From NCBI GenBank assembly GCA_964057225.1, contig OZ059895.1, forward strand, positions 23,880,688 through 23,944,687: 64,000 nt of DNA, written 5' to 3'. Source of the stretch: Auanema rhodensis. Lineage: Eukaryota > Nematoda > Chromadorea > Rhabditida > Rhabditidae. Both the position numbers and the translations under genes were made by a program. Of this stretch, positions 23,937 through 38,368 are shown in pieces. Numbering within the stretch: position 1 is the stretch's first letter; each line of letters begins with the position of its first letter. The notes under the pieces were generated by a model. The model was not told where the DNA came from and ran no database searches. It saw only the letters and a program-made list of their open reading frames with translations.

Positions 23937-26752
23937 TAAATGTACACGTGATGTGCACTTGGTATGTAACTCGCTTCACGTGAAAGATAAAGAGATGCGG
24001 TTTTCAAAATTTGATTCCTCATGTCCATATTAGTCTAAAAACAAATTTTTATTGATATTGGTGCATGGTAACCATGACTTTGAATATTACGTGAACTTTA
24101 ATTTATGCTAATTAAATGTACACGTGATGTGCACTTGGTATGTAACTCGCTTCACGTGAAAGATAAAGAGATGCGGTTTTCAAAATTAGATTCCTCATGT
24201 CCATATTAGTCTAAAAACAAATTTTTATTGATATTGGTGCATGGTAACCATGACTTTGAAATTTACGTGAACTTTAATTTATGCTAATTAAATGTACACG
24301 TGATGTGCACTTGGTATGTAACTCGCTTCACGTGAAAGATAAAGAGATGCGGTTTTCAAAATTAGATTCCCCATGTCCATATTAGTCAAAAAACAAATTT
24401 TTATTGATATTGGTTCATGGTAACCATGACTTTGAAATTTACGTGAACTTTAATTTATGCTAATTAAATGTACACGTGATGTGCACTTGGTATGTAACTC
24501 GCTTCACGTGAAAGATAAAGAGATGCGGTTTTCAAAATTTGATTCCCCATGTCCATATTAGTCTAAAAACAAATTTTTATTGATATTGGTGCATGGTAAC
24601 CATGACTTTGAAATTTACGTGAACTTTAATTTATGCTAATTAAATGTACACGTGATGTGCACTTGGTATGTAACTCGCTTCACGTGAAAGATAAAGAGAT
24701 GCGGTTTTCAAAATTAGATTCCTCATGTCCATATTAGTCTAAAAACAAATTTTTATTGATATTGGTTCATGGTAACCATGACTTTGAAATTTACGTGAAC
24801 TTTAATTTATGCTAATTAAATGTACACGTGATGTGCACTTGGTATGTAACTCGCTTCACGTGAAAGATAAAGAGATGCGGTTTTCAAAATTAGATTCCCC
24901 ATGTCCATATTAGTCAAAAAACAAATTTTTATTGATATTGGTTCATGGTAACCATGACTTTGAAATTTACGTGAACTTTAATTTATGCTAATTAAATGTA
25001 CACGTGATGTGCACTTGGTATGTAACTCGCTTCACGTGAAAGATAAAGAGATGCGGTTTTCAAAATTTGATTCCCCATGTCCATATTAGTCTAAAAACAA
25101 ATTTTTATTGATATTGGTGCATGGTAACCATGACTTTGAAATTTACGTGAACTTTAATTTATGCTAATTAAATGTACACGTGATGTGCACTTGGTATAAA
25201 ACTCGCTTCACGTGAAAGATAAAGAGATGCGGTTTTCAAAATTAGATTCCTCATGTCCATATTAGTCTAAAAACAAATTTTTATTGATATTGGTTCATGG
25301 TAACCATGACTTTGAAATTTACGTGAACTTTAATTTATGCTAATTAAATGTACACGTGATGTGCACTTGGTATGTAACTCGCTTCACGTGAAAGATAAAG
25401 AGATGCGGTTTTCAAAATTTGATTCCCCATGTCCATATTAGTCTAAAAACAAATTTTTATTGATATTGGTGCATGGTAACCATGACTTTGAAATTTACGT
25501 GAACTTTAATTTATGCTAATTAAATGTACACGTGATGTGCACTTGGTATGTAACTCGCTTCACGTGAAAGATAAAGAGATGCGGTTTTCAAAATTAGATT
25601 CCCCATGTCCATATTAGTCTAAAAACAAATTTTTATTGATATTGGTGCATGGTAACCATGACTTTGAAATTTACGTGAACTTTAATTTATGCTAATTAAA
25701 TGTACACGTGATGTGCACTTGGTATGTAACTCGCTTCACGTGAAAGATAAAGAGATGCGGTTTTCAAAATTAGATTCCTCATGTCCATATTAGTCTAAAA
25801 ACAAATTTTTATTGATATTGGTGCATGGTAACCATGACTTTGATATTTACGTGAACTTTAATTTATGCTAATTAAATGTACACGTGATATGCACTTGGTA
25901 TGTAACTCGCTTCACGTGAAAGATAAAGAGATGCGGTTTTCAAAGTTAGGTTCCCCATGTCCATATTAGTCTAAAAACGAATTTTTATTGATATTGGTGC
26001 ATGGTAACCACGACTTTGAAATTTACGTGAACTTTAATTTATGCTAATTAAATGTACACGTGATGTGCACTTGGTATGTAACTCGCTTCACGTGAAAGAT
26101 AAAGAGATGCGGTTTTCAAAATTAGATTCCCCATGTCCATATGAGTCTAAAAACAAATTTTAATTGATATTGGTGCATGGTAACCATGACTTTGAAATTT
26201 ACGTGAACTTTAATTTATGCTAATTAAATGTACACGTGATGTGCACTTGGTATGTAACTCGCTTCACGTGAAAGATAAAGAGATGCGGTTTTCAAAATTA
26301 GATTCCCCATGTCCATATTAGTCTAAAAACGAATTTTTATTGATATTGGTGCATGGTAACCACGACTTTGAAATTTACGTGAACTTTAATTTATGCTAAT
26401 TAAATGTACACGTGATGTGCACTTGGTATGTAACTCGCTTCACGTGAAAGATAAAGAGATGCGGTTTTCAAAATTAGATTCCTCATGTCCATATTAGTCT
26501 AAAAACAAATTTTTATTGATATTGGTGCATGGTAACCATGACTTTGAAATTTACGTGAACTTTAATTTATGCTAATTAAATGTACACGTGATGTGCACTT
26601 GGTATGTAACTCGCTTCACGTGAAAGATAAAGAGATGCGGTTTTCAAAATTAGATTCCTCATGTCCATATTAGTCTAAAAACAAATTTTTATTGATATTG
26701 GTGCATGGTAACCATGACTTTGAAATTTACGTGAACTTTAATTTATGCTAAT
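23937..26752. repeat. 16-mer HOR unit, second copy (2816 bp)
   Basis: Monomers 137-152 match 121-136 marker for marker through monomer 150. Its first copy has an additional A76T together with C83T, an otherwise rare combination. Its fifteenth position is a C83T monomer where the first unit has A107G/T139C. Confidence 0.87.
24993..26400. repeat. 8-monomer HOR core, copy 2
   Basis: Monomers 143-150, 16 monomers downstream of copy 1, with all eight class markers in order; the TATAAAA form is at 25195-25201 and GATATGC near 25885. Confidence 0.88.
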
Positions 26753-29700
26753 TAAATGTACACGTGATGTGCACTTGGTATGTAACTCGCTTCACGTGAA
26801 AGATAAAGAGATGCGGTTTTCAAAATTAGATTCCTCATGTCCATATTAGTCTAAAAACAAATTTTTATTGATATTGGTGCATGGTAACCATGACTTTGAG
26901 ATTTACGTGAACTTTAATTTATGCTAATTAAATGTACACGTGATGTGCACTTGGTATGTAACTCGCTTCACGTGAAAGATAAAGAGATGCGGTTTTCAAA
27001 ATTAGATTCCCCATGTCCATATTAGTCAAAAAACAAATTTTTATTGATATTGGTTCATGGTAACCATGACTTTGAAATTTACGTGAACTTTAATTTATGC
27101 TAATTAAATGTACACGTGATGTGCACTTGGTATGTAACTCGCTTCACGTGAAAGATAAAGAGATGCGGTTTTCAAAATTTGATTCCCCATGTCCATATTA
27201 GTCTAAAAACAAATTTTTATTGATATTGGTGCATGGTAACCATGACTTTGAAATTTACGTGAACTTTAATTTATGCTAATTAAATGTACACGTGATGTGC
27301 ACTTGGTATGTAACTCGCTTCACGTGAAAGATAAAGAGATGCGGTTTTCAAAATTAGATTCCTCATGTCCATATTAGTCTAAAAACAAATTTTTATTGAT
27401 ATTGGTGCATGGTAACCATGACTTTGAAATTTACGTGAACTTTAATTTATGCTAATTAAATGTACACGTGATGTGCACTTGGTATGTAACTCGCTTCACG
27501 TGAAAGATAAAGAGATGCGGTTTTCAAAGTTAGATTCCCCATGTCCATATTAGTCTAAAAACGAATTTTTATTGATATTGGTGCATGGTAACCACGACTT
27601 TGAAATTTACGTGAACTTTAATTTATGCTAATTAAATGTACACGTGATGTGCACTTGGTATGTAACTCGCTTCACGTGAAAGATAAAGAGATGCGGTTTT
27701 CAAAATTAGATTCCTCATGTCCATATTAGTCTAAAAACAAATTTTTATTGATATTGGTGCATGGTAACCATGACTTTGAAATTTACGTGAACTTTAATTT
27801 ATGCTAATTAAATGTACACGTGATGTGCACTTGGTATGTAACTCGCTTCACGTGAAAGATAAAGAGATGCGGTTTTCAAAATTAGATTCCTCATGTCCAT
27901 ATTAGTCTAAAAACAAATTTTTATTGATATTGGTGCATGGTAACCATGACTTTGAAATTTACGTGAACTTTAATTTATGCTAATTAAATGTACACGTGAT
28001 GTGCACTTGGTATGTAACTCGCTTCACGTGAAAGATAAAGAGATGCGGTTTTCAAAATTAGATTCCCCATGTCCATATTAGTCAAAAAACAAATTTTTAT
28101 TGATATTGGTTCATGGTAACCATGACTTTGAAATTTACGTGAACTTTAATTTATGCTAATTAAATGTACACGTGATGTGCACTTGGTATGTAACTCGCTT
28201 CACGTGAAAGATAAAGAGATGCGGTTTTCAAAATTAGATTCCTCATGTCCATATTAGTCTAAAAACAAATTTTTATTGATATTGGTTCATGGTAACCATG
28301 ACTTTGAAATTTACGTGAACTTTAATTTATGCTAATTAAATGTACACGTGATGTGCACTTGGTATGTAACTCGCTTCACGTGAAAGATAAAGAGATGCGG
28401 TTTTCAAAATTTGATTCCCCATGTCCATATTAGTCTAAAAACAAATTTTTATTGATATTGGTGCATGGTAACCATGACTTTGAGATTTACGTGAACTTTA
28501 ATTTATGCTAATTAAATGTACACGTGATGTGCACTTGGTATGTAACTCGCTTCACGTGAAAGATAAAGAGATGCGGTTTTCAAAATTAGATTCCCCATGT
28601 CCATATTAGTCAAAAAACAAATTTTTATTGATATTGGTTCATGGTAACCATGACTTTGAAATTTACGTGAACTTTAATTTATGCTAATTAAATGTACACG
28701 TGATGTGCACTTGGTATGTAACTCGCTTCACGTGAAAGATAAAGAGATGCGGTTTTCAAAATTTGATTCCCCATGTCCATATTAGTCTAAAAACAAATTT
28801 TTATTGATATTGGTGCATGGTAACCATGACTTTGAAATTTACGTGAACTTTAATTTATGCTAATTAAATGTACACGTGATGTGCACTTGGTATGTAACTC
28901 GCTTCACGTGAAAGATAAAGAGATGCGGTTTTCAAAATTAGATTCCTCATGTCCATATTAGTCTAAAAACAAATTTTTATTGATATTGGTGCATGGTAAC
29001 CATGACTTTGAAATTTACGTGAACTTTAATTTATGCTAATTAAATGTACACGTGATGTGCACTTGGTATGTAACTCGCTTCACGTGAAAGATAAAGAGAT
29101 GCGGTTTTCAAAGTTAGATTCCCCATGTCCATATTAGTCTAAAAACGAATTTTTATTGATATTGGTGCATGGTAACCACGACTTTGAAATTTACGTGAAC
29201 TTTAATTTATGCTAATTAAATGTACACGTGATGTGCACTTGGTATGTAACTCGCTTCACGTGAAAGATAAAGAGATGCGGTTTTCAAAATTAGATTCCTC
29301 ATGTCCATATTAGTCTAAAAACAAATTTTTATTGATATTGGTGCATGGTAACCATGACTTTGAAATTTACGTGAACTTTAATTTATGCTAATTAAATGTA
29401 CACGTGATGTGCACTTGGTATGTAACTCGCTTCACGTGAAAGATAAAGAGATGCGGTTTTCAAAATTAGATTCCTCATGTCCATATTAGTCTAAAAACAA
29501 ATTTTTATTGATATTGGTGCATGGTAACCATGACTTTGAATATTACGTGAACTTTAATTTATGCTAATTAAATGTACACGTGATGTGCACTTGGTATGTA
29601 ACTCGCTTCACGTGAAAGATAAAGAGATGCGGTTTTCAAAATTAGATTCCTCATGTCCATATTAGTCTAAAAACAAATTTTTATTGATATTGGTGCATGG

Positions 29701-30272
29701 TAACCATGACTTTGAAATTTACGTGAACTTTAATTTATGCTAATTAAATGTACACGTGATGTGCACTTGGTATGTAACTCGCTTCACGTGAAAGATAAAG
29801 AGATGCGGTTTTCAAAATTAGATTCCCCATGTCCATATTAGTCAAAAAACAAATTTTTATTGATATTGGTTCATGGTAACCATGACTTTGAAATTTACGT
29901 GAACTTTAATTTATGCTAATTAAATGTACACGTGATGTGCACTTGGTATGTAACTCGCTTCACGTGAAAGATAAAGAGATGCGGTTTTCAAAATTTGATT
30001 CCCCATGTCCATATTAGTCTAAAAACAAATTTTTATTGATATTGGTGCATGGTAACCATGACTTTGAAATTTACGTGAACTTTAATTTATGCTAATTAAA
30101 TGTACACGTGATGTGCACTTGGTATGTAACTCGCTTCACGTGAAAGATAAAGAGATGCGGTTTTCAAAATTAGATTCCTCATGTCCATATTAGTCTAAAA
30201 ACAAATTTTTATTGATATTGGTTCATGGTAACCATGACTTTGAAATTTACGTGAACTTTAATTTATGCTAAT
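26753..30272. repeat. Intermediate HOR territory (monomers 153-172)
   Basis: The same monomer classes occur here (T100A, A76T, C83T, A73G/A107G/T139C at 27457-27632 and 29041-29216, and A148G GAGATTT near 26898 and 28483), but the TATAAAA core is absent for 30 monomers, about twice the usual spacing. Monomers 168-172 are the left flank of the next core. They lack one T100A monomer found at the matching place in three other copies (24817-24992, 32913-33088 and 22001-22176). Confidence 0.8.
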
Positions 30273-31680
30273 TAAATGTACACGTGATGTGCACTTGGTA
30301 TGTAACTCGCTTCACGTGAAAGATAAAGAGATGCGGTTTTCAAAATTTGATTCCCCATGTCCATATTAGTCTAAAAACAAATTTTTATTGATATTGGTGC
30401 ATGGTAACCATGACTTTGAAATTTACGTGAACTTTAATTTATGCTAATTAAATGTACACGTGATGTGCACTTGGTATAAAACTCGCTTCACGTGAAAGAT
30501 AAAGAGATGCGGTTTTCAAAATTAGATTCCTCATGTCCATATTAGTCTAAAAACAAATTTTTATTGATATTGGTTCATGGTAACCATGACTTTGAAATTT
30601 ACGTGAACTTTAATTTATGCTAATTAAATGTACACGTGATGTGCACTTGGTATGTAACTCGCTTCACGTGAAAGATAAAGAGATGCGGTTTTCAAAATTT
30701 GATTCCCCATGTCCATATTAGTCTAAAAACAAATTTTTATTGATATTGGTGCATGGTAACCATGACTTTGAAATTTACGTGAACTTTAATTTATGCTAAT
30801 TAAATGTACACGTGATGTGCACTTGGTATGTAACTCGCTTCACGTGAAAGATAAAGAGATGCGGTTTTCAAAATTAGATTCCCCATGTCCATATTAGTCT
30901 AAAAACAAATTTTTATTGATATTGGTGCATGGTAACCATGACTTTGAAATTTACGTGAACTTTAATTTATGCTAATTAAATGTACACGTGATGTGCACTT
31001 GGTATGTAACTCGCTTCACGTGAAAGATAAAGAGATGCGGTTTTCAAAATTAGATTCCTCATGTCCATATTAGTCTAAAAACAAATTTTTATTGATATTG
31101 GTGCATGGTAACCATGACTTTGATATTTACGTGAACTTTAATTTATGCTAATTAAATGTACACGTGATATGCACTTGGTATGTAACTCGCTTCACGTGAA
31201 AGATAAAGAGATGCGGTTTTCAAAGTTAGGTTCCCCATGTCCATATTAGTCTAAAAACGAATTTTTATTGATATTGGTGCATGGTAACCACGACTTTGAA
31301 ATTTACGTGAACTTTAATTTATGCTAATTAAATGTACACGTGATGTGCACTTGGTATGTAACTCGCTTCACGTGAAAGATAAAGAGATGCGGTTTTCAAA
31401 ATTAGATTCCCCATGTCCATATGAGTCTAAAAACAAATTTTAATTGATATTGGTGCATGGTAACCATGACTTTGAAATTTACGTGAACTTTAATTTATGC
31501 TAATTAAATGTACACGTGATGTGCACTTGGTATGTAACTCGCTTCACGTGAAAGATAAAGAGATGCGGTTTTCAAAATTAGATTCCCCATGTCCATATTA
31601 GTCTAAAAACGAATTTTTATTGATATTGGTGCATGGTAACCACGACTTTGAAATTTACGTGAACTTTAATTTATGCTAAT
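30273..31680. repeat. 8-monomer HOR core, copy 3
   Basis: Monomers 173-180, 30 monomers beyond copy 2, all eight markers in order; TATAAAA at 30475-30481. It is followed by a second A107G/T139C copy (181), as in copy 1 but in no other copy. Confidence 0.88.
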
Positions 31681-33088
31681 TAAATGTACACGTGATGTGC
31701 ACTTGGTATGTAACTCGCTTCACGTGAAAGATAAAGAGATGCGGTTTTCAAAATTAGATTCCCCATGTCCATATTAGTCTAAAAACGAATTTTTATTGAT
31801 ATTGGTGCATGGTAACCACGACTTTGAAATTTACGTGAACTTTAATTTATGCTAATTAAATGTACACGTGATGTGCACTTGGTATGTAACTCGCTTCACG
31901 TGAAAGATAAAGAGATGCGGTTTTCAAAATTAGATTCCTCATGTCCATATTAGTCTAAAAACAAATTTTTATTGATATTGGTGCATGGTAACCATGACTT
32001 TGAAATTTACGTGAACTTTAATTTATGCTAATTAAATGTACACGTGATGTGCACTTGGTATGTAACTCGCTTCACGTGAAAGATAAAGAGATGCGGTTTT
32101 CAAAATTAGATTCCTCATGTCCATATTAGTCTAAAAACAAATTTTTATTGATATTGGTGCATGGTAACCATGACTTTGAATATTACGTGAACTTTAATTT
32201 ATGCTAATTAAATGTACACGTGATGTGCACTTGGTATGTAACTCGCTTCACGTGAAAGATAAAGAGATGCGGTTTTCAAAATTAGATTCCTCATGTCCAT
32301 ATTAGTCTAAAAACAAATTTTTATTGATATTGGTGCATGGTAACCATGACTTTGAAATTTACGTGAACTTTAATTTATGCTAATTAAATGTACACGTGAT
32401 GTGCACTTGGTATGTAACTCGCTTCACGTGAAAGATAAAGAGATGCGGTTTTCAAAATTAGATTCCCCATGTCCATATTAGTCAAAAAACAAATTTTTAT
32501 TGATATTGGTTCATGGTAACCATGACTTTGAAATTTACGTGAACTTTAATTTATGCTAATTAAATGTACACGTGATGTGCACTTGGTATGTAACTCGCTT
32601 CACGTGAAAGATAAAGAGATGCGGTTTTCAAAATTTGATTCCCCATGTCCATATTAGTCTAAAAACAAATTTTTATTGATATTGGTGCATGGTAACCATG
32701 ACTTTGAAATTTACGTGAACTTTAATTTATGCTAATTAAATGTACACGTGATGTGCACTTGGTATGTAACTCGCTTCACGTGAAAGATAAAGAGATGCGG
32801 TTTTCAAAATTAGATTCCTCATGTCCATATTAGTCTAAAAACAAATTTTTATTGATATTGGTTCATGGTAACCATGACTTTGAAATTTACGTGAACTTTA
32901 ATTTATGCTAATTAAATGTACACGTGATGTGCACTTGGTATGTAACTCGCTTCACGTGAAAGATAAAGAGATGCGGTTTTCAAAATTAGATTCCCCATGT
33001 CCATATTAGTCAAAAAACAAATTTTTATTGATATTGGTTCATGGTAACCATGACTTTGAAATTTACGTGAACTTTAATTTATGCTAAT

Positions 33089-34496
33089 TAAATGTACACG
33101 TGATGTGCACTTGGTATGTAACTCGCTTCACGTGAAAGATAAAGAGATGCGGTTTTCAAAATTTGATTCCCCATGTCCATATTAGTCTAAAAACAAATTT
33201 TTATTGATATTGGTGCATGGTAACCATGACTTTGAAATTTACGTGAACTTTAATTTATGCTAATTAAATGTACACGTGATGTGCACTTGGTATAAAACTC
33301 GCTTCACGTGAAAGATAAAGAGATGCGGTTTTCAAAATTAGATTCCTCATGTCCATATTAGTCTAAAAACAAATTTTTATTGATATTGGTTCATGGTAAC
33401 CATGACTTTGAAATTTACGTGAACTTTAATTTATGCTAATTAAATGTACACGTGATGTGCACTTGGTATGTAACTCGCTTCACGTGAAAGATAAAGAGAT
33501 GCGGTTTTCAAAATTTGATTCCCCATGTCCATATTAGTCTAAAAACAAATTTTTATTGATATTGGTGCATGGTAACCATGACTTTGAAATTTACGTGAAC
33601 TTTAATTTATGCTAATTAAATGTACACGTGATGTGCACTTGGTATGTAACTCGCTTCACGTGAAAGATAAAGAGATGCGGTTTGCAAAATTAGATTCCCC
33701 ATGTCCATATTAGTCTAAAAACAAATTTTTATTGATATTGGTGCATGGTAACCATGACTTTGAAATTTACGTGAACTTTAATTTATGCTAATTAAATGTA
33801 CACGTGATGTGCACTTGGTATGTAACTCGCTTCACGTGAAAGATAAAGAGATGCGGTTTTCAAAATTAGATTCCTCATGTCCATATTAGTCTAAAAACAA
33901 ATTTTTATTGATATTGGTGCATGGTAACTATGACTTTGATATTTACGTGAACTTTAATTTATGCTAATTAAATGTACACGTGATATGCACTTGGTATGTA
34001 ACTCGCTTCACGTGAAAGATAAAGAGATGCGGTTTTCAAAGTTAGGTTCCCCATGTCCATATTAGTCTAAAAACGAATTTTTATTGATATTGGTGCATGG
34101 TAACCACGACTTTGAAATTTACGTGAACTTTAATTTATGCTAATTAAATGTACACGTGATGTGCACTTGGTATGTAACTCGCTTCACGTGAAAGATAAAG
34201 AGATGCGGTTTTCAAAATTAGATTCCCCATGTCCATATGAGTCTAAAAACAAATTTTAATTGATATTGGTGCATGGTAACCATGACTTTGAAATTTACGT
34301 GAACTTTAATTTATGCTAATTAAATGTACACGTGATGTGCACTTGGTATGTAACTCGCTTCACGTGAAAGATAAAGAGATGCGGTTTTCAAAATTAGATT
34401 CCCCATGTCCATATTAGTCTAAAAACGAATTTTTATTGATATTGGTGCATGGTAACCACGACTTTGAAATTTACGTGAACTTTAATTTATGCTAAT
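33089..34496. repeat. 8-monomer HOR core, copy 4
   Basis: Monomers 189-196, 16 monomers beyond copy 3; TATAAAA at 33291-33297. Private changes are TTTGCAAAA near 33684 and AACTATG near 33930. Confidence 0.88.
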
Positions 34497-35376
34497 TAAA
34501 TGTACACGTGATGTGCACTTGGTATGTAACTCGCTTCACGTGAAAGATAAAGAGATGCGGTTTTCAAAATTAGATTCCTCATGTCCATATTAGTCTAAAA
34601 ACAAATTTTTATTGATATTGGTGCATGGTAACCATGACTTTGAAATTTACGTGAACTTTAATTTATGCTAATTAAATGTACACGTGATGTGCACTTGGTA
34701 TGTAACTCGCTTCACGTGAAAGATAAAGAGATGCGGTTTTCAAAATTAGATTCCTCATGTCCATATTAGTCTAAAAACAAATTTTTATTGATATTGGTGC
34801 ATGGTAACCATGACTTTGAAATTTACGTGAACTTTAATTTATGCTAATTAAATGTACACGTGATGTGCACTTGGTATGTAACTCGCTTCACGTGAAAGAT
34901 AAAGAGATGCGGTTTTCAAAATTTGATTCCCCATGTCCATATTAGTCTAAAAACAAATTTTTATTGATATTGGTGCATGGTAACCATGACTTTGAAATTT
35001 ACGTGAACTTTAATTTATGCTAATTAAATGTACACGTGATGTGCACTTGGTATGTAACTCGCTTCACGTGAAAGATAAAGAGATGCGGTTTTCAAAATTA
35101 GATTCCTCATGTCCATATTAGTCTAAAAACAAATTTTTATTGATATTGGTTCATGGTAACCATGACTTTGAAATTTACGTGAACTTTAATTTATGCTAAT
35201 TAAATGTACACGTGATGTGCACTTGGTATGTAACTCGCTTCACGTGAAAGATAAAGAGATGCGGTTTTCAAAATTAGATTCCCCATGTCCATATTAGTCA
35301 AAAAACAAATTTTTATTGATATTGGTTCATGGTAACCATGACTTTGAAATTTACGTGAACTTTAATTTATGCTAAT

Positions 35377-38368
35377 TAAATGTACACGTGATGTGCACTT
35401 GGTATGTAACTCGCTTCACGTGAAAGATAAAGAGATGCGGTTTTCAAAATTTGATTCCCCATGTCCATATTAGTCTAAAAACAAATTTTTATTGATATTG
35501 GTGCATGGTAACCATGACTTTGAAATTTACGTGAACTTTAATTTATGCTAATTAAATGTACACGTGATGTGCACTTGGTATAAAACTCGCTTCACGTGAA
35601 AGATAAAGAGATGCGGTTTTCAAAATTAGATTCCTCATGTCCATATTAGTCTAAAAACAAATTTTTATTGATATTGGTTCATGGTAACCATGACTTTGAA
35701 ATTTACGTGAACTTTAATTTATGCTAATTAAATGTACACGTGATGTGCACTTGGTATGTAACTCGCTTCACGTGAAAGATAAAGAGATGCGGTTTTCAAA
35801 ATTTGATTCCCCATGTCCATATTAGTCTAAAAACAAATTTTTATTGATATTGGTGCATGGTAACCATGACTTTGAAATTTACGTGAACTTTAATTTATGC
35901 TAATTAAATGTACACGTGATGTGCACTTGGTATGTAACTCGCTTCACGTGAAAGATAAAGAGATGCGGTTTTCAAAATTAGATTCCCCATGTCCATATTA
36001 GTCTAAAAACAAATTTTTATTGATATTGGTGCATGGTAACCATGACTTTGAAATTTACGTGAACTTTAATTTATGCTAATTAAATGTACACGTGATGTGC
36101 ACTTGGTATGTAACTCGCTTCACGTGAAAGATAAAGAGATGCGGTTTTCAAAATTAGATTCCTCATGTCCATATTAGTCTAAAAACAAATTTTTATTGAT
36201 ATTGGTGCATGGTAACCATGACTTTGATATTTACGTGAACTTTAATTTATGCTAATTAAATGTACACGTGATATGCACTTGGTATGTAACTCGCTTCACG
36301 TGAAAGATAAAGAGATGCGGTTTTCAAAGTTAGGTTCCCCATGTCCATATTAGTCTAAAAACGAATTTTTATTGATATTGGTGCATGGTAACCACGACTT
36401 TGAAATTTACGTGAACTTTAATTTATGCTAATTAAATGTACACGTGATGTGCACTTGGTATGTAACTCGCTTCACGTGAAAGATAAAGAGATGCGGTTTT
36501 CAAAATTAGATTCCCCATGTCCATATGAGTCTAAAAACAAATTTTAATTGATATTGGTGCATGGTAACCATGACTTTGAAATTTACGTGAACTTTAATTT
36601 ATGCTAATTAAATGTACACGTGATGTGCACTTGGTATGTAACTCGCTTCACGTGAAAGATAAAGAGATGCGGTTTTCAAAATTAGATTCCCCATGTCCAT
36701 ATTAGTCTAAAAACGAATTTTTATTGATATTGGTGCATGGTAACCACGACTTTGAAATTTACGTGAACTTTAATTTATGCTAATTAAATGTACACGTGAT
36801 GTGCACTTGGTATGTAACTCGCTTCACGTGAAAGATAAAGAGATGCGGTTTTCAAAATTAGATTCCTCATGTCCATATTAGTCTAAAAACAAATTTTTAT
36901 TGATATTGGTGCATGGTAACCATGACTTTGAAATTTACGTGAACTTTAATTTATGCTAATTAAATGTACACGTGATGTGCACTTGGTATGTAACTCGCTT
37001 CACGTGAAAGATAAAGAGATGCGGTTTTCAAAATTAGATTCCCCATGTCCATATTAGTCTAAAAAAAAATTTTTATTGATATTGGTGCATGGTAACCATG
37101 ACTTTGAAATTTACGCGAACTTTAATTTATGCTAATTAAATGTACACTTGATGTGCACTTGGTATGTAACTCGCTTCACGTGAAAGATAAAGAAATGCGG
37201 TTTTCAAAATTAGATTCCCCATGTCCATATTAGTCTAAAAACAAATTTTTATTGATATTGGTTCATGGTAACCATGACTTTGAAATTTACGTGAACTTTA
37301 ATTTATGCTAATTAAATGTACACGTGATGTGCACTTGGTATGTAACTCGCTTCACGTGAAAGATAAAGAGATGCGGTTTTCAAAATTAGATTCCCCATGT
37401 CCATATTAGTCTAAACACAAATTTTTATTGATATTGGTTCATGGTAACCATGACTTTGAAATTTACGTGAACTTTAATTTATGCTAATTAAATGTACACG
37501 TGATGTGCACTTGGTATGTAACTCGCTTCACGTGAAAGATAAAGAGATGCGGTTTTCAAAATTAGATTCACCATGTCCATATTAGTCTAAAAACAAATTT
37601 TTATTGATATTGGTGCATGGTAACCATGACTTTGAAATTTACGTGAACTTTAATTTATGCTAATTAAATGTACACGTGATGTGCACTTGGTATGTAACTT
37701 GCTTCACGTGAAAGATAAAGAGATGCGGTTTTCAAAATTAGATTCCCCATGTCCATATTAGTCTAAACACAAATTTTTATTGATATTGGTTCATGGTAAC
37801 CATGACTTTGAAATTTACGTGAACTTTAATTTATGCTAATTAAATGTACACGTGATGTGCACTTGGTATGTAACTCGCTTCACGTGTAAGATAAAGAGAT
37901 GCGGTTTACAAAATTAGATTCCCCATGTCCATATTAGTCTAAAAACAAATTTTTATTGATATTGGTGCATGGTAACCATGACTTTGAAATTTACGTGAAC
38001 TTTAATTTATGCTAATTAAATGTACACGTGATGTGCACTTGGTATGTAACTCGCTTCACGTGAAAGATAAAGAGATGCGGTTTTCAAAATTAGATTCCCC
38101 ATGTCCATATTAGTCTAAAAACAAATTTTTATTGATATTGGTTCATGGTAACCATGACTTTGAAATTTACGTGAACTTTAATTTATGCTAATTAAATGTA
38201 CACGTGATGTGCACTTGGTATGTAACTCGCTTCACGTGAAAGATAAAGAGATGCGGTTTTCAAAATTAGATTCCCCATGTCCATATTAGTCAAAAAACAA
38301 ATTTTTATTGATATTGGTTCATGGTAACCATGACTTTGAAATTTACGTGAACTTTAATTTATGCTAAT
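35377..38368. repeat. 17-mer HOR unit, first of three (2992 bp)
   Basis: Monomers 202-218 start with the 8-monomer core (copy 5, 35377-36784; TATAAAA at 35579). They continue with C83T; a 9-A run (37061) with T156C; G12T with G58A; A104C; C82A (ATTCACC); A104C; A47T with T68A (GTGTAAG near 37885, TTTACA near 37907); a TTCATGG copy and a T100A copy. The appended block is new relative to cores 1-4. C36T (ACTTGC near 37699) is private. Confidence 0.9.

Noticed and set aside
37061-37070. Possible homopolymer-length polymorphism (9-A run)
   Set aside because: It results from C106A joining the flanking A-runs; the monomer is still 176 bp, so no slippage is involved.
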